From: Pseudomonas fluorescens
GTDB lineage: Bacteria; Pseudomonadota; Gammaproteobacteria; Pseudomonadales; Pseudomonadaceae
Length of the DNA stretch: 64,000 bases
Assembly (NCBI RefSeq): GCF_902497995.1
Contig: NZ_CABVII010000004.1
Span: 62,001-126,000 of the forward strand
Direction of reading: 5' to 3'
Part shown: positions 59,672-64,000 of the stretch, in pieces
Layout: each line of letters starts with the position of its first letter
How positions within the stretch are numbered: position 1 is the first letter of the stretch
Translations under genes and position numbers: made by a program
Notes under the pieces: model-generated
The model's input: the letters and a program-made list of their open reading frames with translations, nothing else
What the model was told of the DNA's origin: nothing
Database searches by the model: none

Positions 59672-60232
59672 TCACTGCGGCGTTTTGGCCGTCGGCAAGA
59701 GGTGCTCCTTGAACGGTATATCAGCGGGTACGCTGATTCCGCTGGCAAGCCACTGACTGCTCCACCCGAGAATCAGGTTTTTGGACCAGTCTGCAACCAA
59801 TAAAAACTTTGGCACGAGTTGCGATTGTTTCCACCACTCGTCCTGCTGTACCGGCCCCAGGCTCAACAGCCCGACCGCCACGACCACCAGCAACACGCCA
59901 CGCGCGGCGCCGAAGGCCATGCCGAGGAATCGATCGGTCCCGGAGAGCCCGGTGACGCGAACCAACTCGCCGATAAGATAATTGATCATTGCGCCTACGA
60001 TCAGCGTGGCGACAAACATGATGGCACAGCCCGTGATCACACGAGCCGATGGCGTTTCGATGTACCCGACGAGGTATTCGGACAATGCACCACCGAACAG
60101 CCAGGCGACGACTCCTGCGATGATCCAGGTCACCAGCGACAGTGCTTCTTTGACGAAGCCGCGGCTCAGACTGATCAATGCGGAGATGGCGACGATTGCA
60201 ACGATCGCCCAATCAACCCAGGTAAATGGCAC
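59672..60232 (-). CDS. cvpA: CvpA family membrane protein
   Basis: 186 residues with four membrane helices. WVDWAIVAIVAISALISLSRGFVKEALSLVTWI is the diagnostic opening. Associated with colicin V production and envelope homeostasis; lies directly before purF. A gap of about 100 nt separates it from dedD upstream. Confidence 0.92.
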   Translation of the reverse strand: MPFTWVDWAIVAIVAISALISLSRGFVKEALSLVTWIIAGVVAWLFGGALSEYLVGYIETPSARVITGCAIMFVATLIVGAMINYLIGELVRVTGLSGTDRFLGMAFGAARGVLLVVVAVGLLSLGPVQQDEWWKQSQLVPKFLLVADWSKNLILGWSSQWLASGISVPADIPFKEHLLPTAKTPQ

Positions 60233-60331
60233 AGTGCAGCCTACAGACGGATAAGGCGGCGCATTTTAGCAGAGCCCATGCTTATCGGTAAGCTGCGATT
60301 GTCCGTGCATTTCAAAATCGGCGCGATAGTT

Positions 60332-61003
60332 TTAACCACGTTCCGGCTGGAAACGCACCACAAAGCCCTTGAGGTTCTGCTGGCGACTCAACAAGTCACG
60401 CAGGCGATCGGCTTCCGCGCGCTCGATCAGCGGCCCGACGAACACCCGATTTTTGCCGTCGGCCGTACGGATATAAGCATTGTAGCCCTGGCTGCGCAGG
60501 GATTTCTGCAGGCTTTCCGCGCTCGCCCGGTTCGCCAGACTGGCCACTTGCACCGACCAGCTGACCGACAGGCCGTTGGCATCGACCCGGCTCTGGGTGG
60601 TATCCGGCTTGCCCGGCGCGGCCGTGATCGGCCGGGAAGGCGCAGTGGTCGGCTTGTTAAGCGGAGCAGGCGCCGGAGCCGCAGGCGCTGTCACCGGTTT
60701 GGCGGCCGGTGCCGGCGCCACTGGCGCAGTCGGTGCAATCGGCGTCGACGGCTGTTCCTGCTGAGCGATTTCATCGTCGCTCGGCACCGGCTCCTGCGGC
60801 ACGGCTTGCGGCTCGGGCACCACCACTGGCTCGACCTGCACTTGCGGCACTGCAGGCGCTTGCGGGGCGGCCGGCGCCTCGACCGTCACCTGACGCTGTT
60901 CGTCCTGGCGGGAAAACAGCATCGGCAGGAAAATCACCGCCAGCGCCACCAGGACCAGTGCGCCAATCATGCGCTGTTTGTATGCCTTATCCAGCAATGC
61001 CAT
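60332..61003 (-). CDS. dedD: SPOR-domain division protein (DedD-like)
   Basis: 223 residues from ATG 61003, overlapping the folC 3' end by 17 nt. One N-terminal membrane helix (MIGALVLVALAVIFLPMLF), a long Pro/Ala/Val-rich periplasmic linker, and a C-terminal SPOR domain (SWSVQVASLANRASAESLQKSL...RVFVGPLIERAEADRLRDLL). It binds septal peptidoglycan. Between folC and cvpA, as expected. Confidence 0.9.
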   Translation of the reverse strand: MALLDKAYKQRMIGALVLVALAVIFLPMLFSRQDEQRQVTVEAPAAPQAPAVPQVQVEPVVVPEPQAVPQEPVPSDDEIAQQEQPSTPIAPTAPVAPAPAAKPVTAPAAPAPAPLNKPTTAPSRPITAAPGKPDTTQSRVDANGLSVSWSVQVASLANRASAESLQKSLRSQGYNAYIRTADGKNRVFVGPLIERAEADRLRDLLSRQQNLKGFVVRFQPERG

Positions 61004-62294
61004 TTGCCGCTTCCTCCGTGGAGCGCCGGGCCAGCCATTCCAGGGCCTCGGCGACACAATAAAATGATCCGAACAACAGAATCTCGTCGTCGCTCGTCGC
61101 TCGTGCACACTGCCCTTCCAGGGCGGCGGCCACACTGTCATAGGACGCTACCGACGCGCCGAGGTTCTGTAACGCCAGGTGTAAATCGCCGACCGGTCGT
61201 GCCCGCGGCGAATCCAGCGGCGCGACAGCCCAATGCTCGACACTGGCACTCAATTCGCCGACAACACCCTCCAGATCCTTGTCCGCCAGCAAGCCGAACA
61301 CGGCCAGACGCTTGCCGGCCGGTGGCTGGCTGGCCAGGCGGCGGGCCAGATACTCGGCCGCATGGGGGTTATGCCCCACGTCCAGCAACAGGTTCAGACG
61401 CTTGCCCTGCCAGTCGAACTGGCGGCGATCGAGACGACCCACCACCCGCGTTGCGTTCAGGGCAGCGATAATCTGCGCTTCCACCCAAGGCAGGCCGAGC
61501 AGCAGATAGGCTTGTAACGCCAGTGCGGCGTTTTCCATCGGCAGATCGAGCAACGGCAGATCACGCAGTTCGACCACCCGCCCTTGAGCGTCAAGACCGC
61601 GCCATTGCCAGTGGTGATCGGTTACACCCAGGTCAAAATCGCGGCCACGCAGGAAAAATGGGCAATTGAGCTCGCGCGCCTTGTCCAGCAACGGCTGGGG
61701 AGGATTCAGATCGCCACAGAGCGCAGGTGCGCCCTGGCGGAAGATACCGGCCTTTTCAAAGGCCACGGACTCACGGGTGTCCCCCAGATAGTCCGCATGA
61801 TCGACGCCGATGCTGGTGACCAGCGCCATGTCGGCATCCACCACGTTGACCGTGTCCAGGCGCCCGCCCAGCCCGACTTCCAGCACCACCGCATCGAGAC
61901 CGGCCTGTTGAAACAGCCAGAACGCCGCCAGGGTGCCCATTTCGAAGTAGGTCAGGGACGTGTCGCCACGACCGGCCTCGACCGCAATAAAGGCCTGGCA
62001 CAGCTCGGCGTCAGTGGCTTCGACGCCATTGACCTGCACCCGCTCGTTGTAACGCAGCAGGTGCGGAGAATTGTAGACCCCCACCTTCAGGCCTTGCGCC
62101 CGCAGCAACGACGCCACGAACGCACAGGTGGAACCCTTGCCATTGGTGCCGGTGACCGTGATCACCCGAGGCGCCGGCTTGCCCAGTCCCATGCGGGACG
62201 CTACCTGCTGCGAGCGCGCAAGGCCCATGTCGATGGCCGAAGGGTGCAGCTGCTCAAGGTAGGCGAGCCACTCGCCAAGGGTACGTTGGGTCAT
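60987..62294 (-). CDS. folC: Bifunctional folylpolyglutamate/dihydrofolate synthase
   Basis: 435 residues. The P-loop [18 protein letters not shown] is near residues 46-63, with the Mur-ligase-like centre and the C-terminal domain containing [17 protein letters not shown]. It adds glutamate to dihydropteroate and folates. The start overlaps the accD stop by ATGA (62291-62294). Confidence 0.94.
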   Translation of the reverse strand: MTQRTLGEWLAYLEQLHPSAIDMGLARSQQVASRMGLGKPAPRVITVTGTNGKGSTCAFVASLLRAQGLKVGVYNSPHLLRYNERVQVNGVEATDAELCQAFIAVEAGRGDTSLTYFEMGTLAAFWLFQQAGLDAVVLEVGLGGRLDTVNVVDADMALVTSIGVDHADYLGDTRESVAFEKAGIFRQGAPALCGDLNPPQPLLDKARELNCPFFLRGRDFDLGVTDHHWQWRGLDAQGRVVELRDLPLLDLPMENAALALQAYLLLGLPWVEAQIIAALNATRVVGRLDRRQFDWQGKRLNLLLDVGHNPHAAEYLARRLASQPPAGKRLAVFGLLADKDLEGVVGELSASVEHWAVAPLDSPRARPVGDLHLALQNLGASVASYDSVAAALEGQCARATSDDEILLFGSFYCVAEALEWLARRSTEEAANGIAG

Positions 62295-63211
62295 ATGTTG
62301 GCAGGCACCGGTGGAACAACGATCGGTTCGATAGGAGCGGCGACGAATTTGGGCGTCGGCAGGCCCATCATTTGTGCCAGCAGGTTGCCCAGGCGCGGAC
62401 GCAGCTCCTGACGGTGGATGATCATGTCGATCGCGCCGTGTTCCAGCAGGAACTCGCTGCGCTGGAAGCCTTCCGGCAGTTTTTCACGCACGGTCTGCTC
62501 GATCACGCGCGGGCCGGCAAAGCCGATCAGGGCTTTGGGCTCGCCGACGATCACGTCGCCAAGCATCGCCAGGCTGGCGGAAACGCCGCCGTAGACCGGG
62601 TCGGTCAGTACGGAGATGAACGGAATGCCTTCTTCGCGCAGACGCGCCAGTGCCGCGGAGGTCTTGGCCATTTGCATCAGCGAGATCAGGGCTTCCTGCA
62701 TCCGCGCACCACCGGAGGCGGCGAAGCAGATCATCGGGCAACGGTTTTCCAGGGCGTAGTTGGCAGCGCGAACGAAGCGCTCGCCGACGATCGCGCCCAT
62801 CGAACCGCCCATGAAGGAGAATTCGAAGGCCGCCACCACCACCGGCATGCCCAGCAGGGAGCCGCTCATGGAGATCAGCGCGTCTTTTTCGCCGGTCTGC
62901 TTCTGGGCCGCGGTCAGGCGATCCTTGTACTTCTTGCCGTCGCGGAATTTCAGGCGGTCGACCGGTTCCAGGTCCGCACCCAGTTCGGCACGACCTTCAA
63001 CGTCGAGGAAGATGTCGATGCGCGCGCGGGCGCTGATACGCATGTGGTGGTTGCACTTGGGGCAAACGTCCAGGGTCTTTTCCAGCTCCGGACGGTACAA
63101 CACAGCCTCGCAAGACGGGCATTTGTGCCACAGACCTTCAGGCACCGAGCTTTTCTTGACCTCGGAACGCATGATCGAAGGGATCAGTTTGTCTACTAAC
63201 CAGTTGCTCAT
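62291..63211 (-). CDS. accD: Acetyl-CoA carboxylase carboxyltransferase subunit beta
   Basis: 306 residues. N-terminal zinc ribbon [23 protein letters not shown] near residues 29-51, then the crotonase-like carboxyltransferase domain ([33 protein letters not shown] segment). It pairs with AccA for malonyl-CoA synthesis. Coupled to folC; trpF lies upstream after 255 bp in which I see no gene. Confidence 0.94.
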   Translation of the reverse strand: MSNWLVDKLIPSIMRSEVKKSSVPEGLWHKCPSCEAVLYRPELEKTLDVCPKCNHHMRISARARIDIFLDVEGRAELGADLEPVDRLKFRDGKKYKDRLTAAQKQTGEKDALISMSGSLLGMPVVVAAFEFSFMGGSMGAIVGERFVRAANYALENRCPMICFAASGGARMQEALISLMQMAKTSAALARLREEGIPFISVLTDPVYGGVSASLAMLGDVIVGEPKALIGFAGPRVIEQTVREKLPEGFQRSEFLLEHGAIDMIIHRQELRPRLGNLLAQMMGLPTPKFVAAPIEPIVVPPVPANI

Positions 63212-63466
63212 GCTTTCTTTCTCCAGTACCGGCGGCCCGAACGCTCTGGTTCGCAGCCCCGCGTATGCCCTTGAGCTAAATTCATATGTGCGGCGATGAT
63301 CGATGGATCGCCACGGTCAGCGCGAGACATGACCTGCGTGCAACCCAAAACATCCTCAGCCATGCCTGCTTTGTGCAGGTGCAGTTATGGACGGCGGCAG
63401 CCTGCCAGCCGTCACATCAACGTAGGCGCTGGCAGAAGCCCGGTTCCTGCGGGCTCCCGCGGGTGC

Positions 63467-64000
63467 CTACGGGTTCGTACGTACCGCGTTGATGAACGCG
63501 TGAATCTTTGCGTGATCCTTGATCCCCTTGCTCGCCTCTACCCCGCCACTGACATCCACGGCATAAGGCCGAACCCGGGCAATGGCCTCGGCGACGTTAT
63601 CCGGCGTCAAGCCGCCCGCCAGGATAATTGGTTTACTCAAGCCTTGCGGTATCAGAGACCAGTCGAACGCTTCCCCGGTTCCGCCGGGTACGCCTTCGAC
63701 GTAGGCATCCAGCAGGATCCCGCTGGCACTTGGAAAAGCATCGCAGGCAGCGGCGATGTCATCTCCAGCCTTGACCCGCAGCGCCTTGATATACGGGCGG
63801 TGCCAGCCTTCGCAGTCGGCCGCGGTTTCGTCGCCATGGAACTGCAACAGGTCCAGCGGCACGGCGTCGAGGATTTCCCCCAACTCGCAGCGGCTGGCGT
63901 TGACGAACAGGCCCACGGTGGTCACGAACGGCGGCAGTGCCTTGATGATCGCGCGCGCCTGCTCGAACGTCACCGCCCGCGGGCTGTTGGCGTAGAACAC
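63467..64000 (-). CDS. trpF: Phosphoribosylanthranilate isomerase, 3' part (start outside the window)
   Basis: 177 codons visible, lacking roughly the first 25-30 residues with the catalytic Cys. [31 protein letters not shown] and [15 protein letters not shown] with the catalytic Asp region ILLDAYVEG and [14 protein letters not shown] identify TrpF. It isomerises phosphoribosylanthranilate in tryptophan synthesis. Next to accD, as is usual in pseudomonads. Confidence 0.93.
   Translation of the reverse strand: MFYANSPRAVTFEQARAIIKALPPFVTTVGLFVNASRCELGEILDAVPLDLLQFHGDETAADCEGWHRPYIKALRVKAGDDIAAACDAFPSASGILLDAYVEGVPGGTGEAFDWSLIPQGLSKPIILAGGLTPDNVAEAIARVRPYAVDVSGGVEASKGIKDHAKIHAFINAVRTNP

Noticed and set aside
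59819..61471. Open frame of 550 codons on the plus strand
   Set aside because: Runs antisense across cvpA, dedD and folC; composition is not protein-like.

Overview
The window reads as chromosome of a Pseudomonas, most likely the P. fluorescens group. Support comes from the conserved order trpF-accD-folC-dedD-cvpA-purF-metZ-SDR at the right end, an RsmE-type CsrA, an MvaT-type H-NS protein, and several REP pairs built on the GTAGGAGCGAGG core.

Layout. (1) 1-20.2 kb is a catabolic block: ETF subunits, a nitronate monooxygenase-like flavoprotein, an ABC-F protein, SDR, two unusual FAD-type proteins, two TetR regulators, an amino-acid-type ABC transporter lacking a binding protein, a nitrilase-family amidase, an acyl-CoA synthetase, a MaoC hydratase, a cyclic-imidase/PgdA-like deacetylase, RidA, a thioesterase and a citryl-CoA-lyase-like protein. 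A class C group II intron lies behind the SDR terminator. A recurring promoter element (12-bp core followed by an A/T tract) sits before at least seven of these genes, so the block looks like one regulon. The enzymes suggest opening of a cyclic imide or amide, CoA activation, oxidation, hydration and aldol-type cleavage. The substrate is unknown. (2) 20.2-22.4 kb is a chemoreceptor gene split by an in-frame amber codon. (3) 22.4-31.6 kb holds two metabolic modules, one of TetR/old yellow enzyme/SDR/hydrolase/MDR and one of GntR/fumarase-superfamily lyase/DctA. They are separated and bounded by three diverged copies of the 3' end of an mvaT gene, of which only the last is complete. DctA also carries a premature amber codon. 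(4) 31.7-40.5 kb is accessory DNA: a YddG-like exporter, an exonuclease, SOS-controlled umuDC, a ParD-like operon with overlapping genes, an orphan Phd, several hypotheticals, a phosphoesterase, an XRE regulator, a perfect 40-bp palindrome and a duplicated intergenic repeat. It ends at an endA gene that has lost its 5' part. (5) 40.9-43.7 kb is core-like: SPOR lipoprotein, RsmE, DUF2214, Tat-exported carbonic anhydrase. (6) 43.7-49.3 kb is a second accessory stretch: PAAR remnant, HigBA-type toxin-antitoxin pair, Gly-rich secreted protein, and many very small proteins, including a pair of roughly 50-residue membrane proteins. (7) 49.3-64 kb is core: tRNA-Val(GAC), a PuuB-type oxidase, an ECF sigma/FecR/TonB-receptor iron-signalling operon, two tRNA-Asp and a tRNA-Val(TAC), then the metZ-purF-cvpA-dedD-folC-accD-trpF block.

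Everything here comes from reading the sequence. Family names rest on motif recognition and no database search was possible. Start codons were moved inward where a Shine-Dalgarno sequence or family length favoured it.
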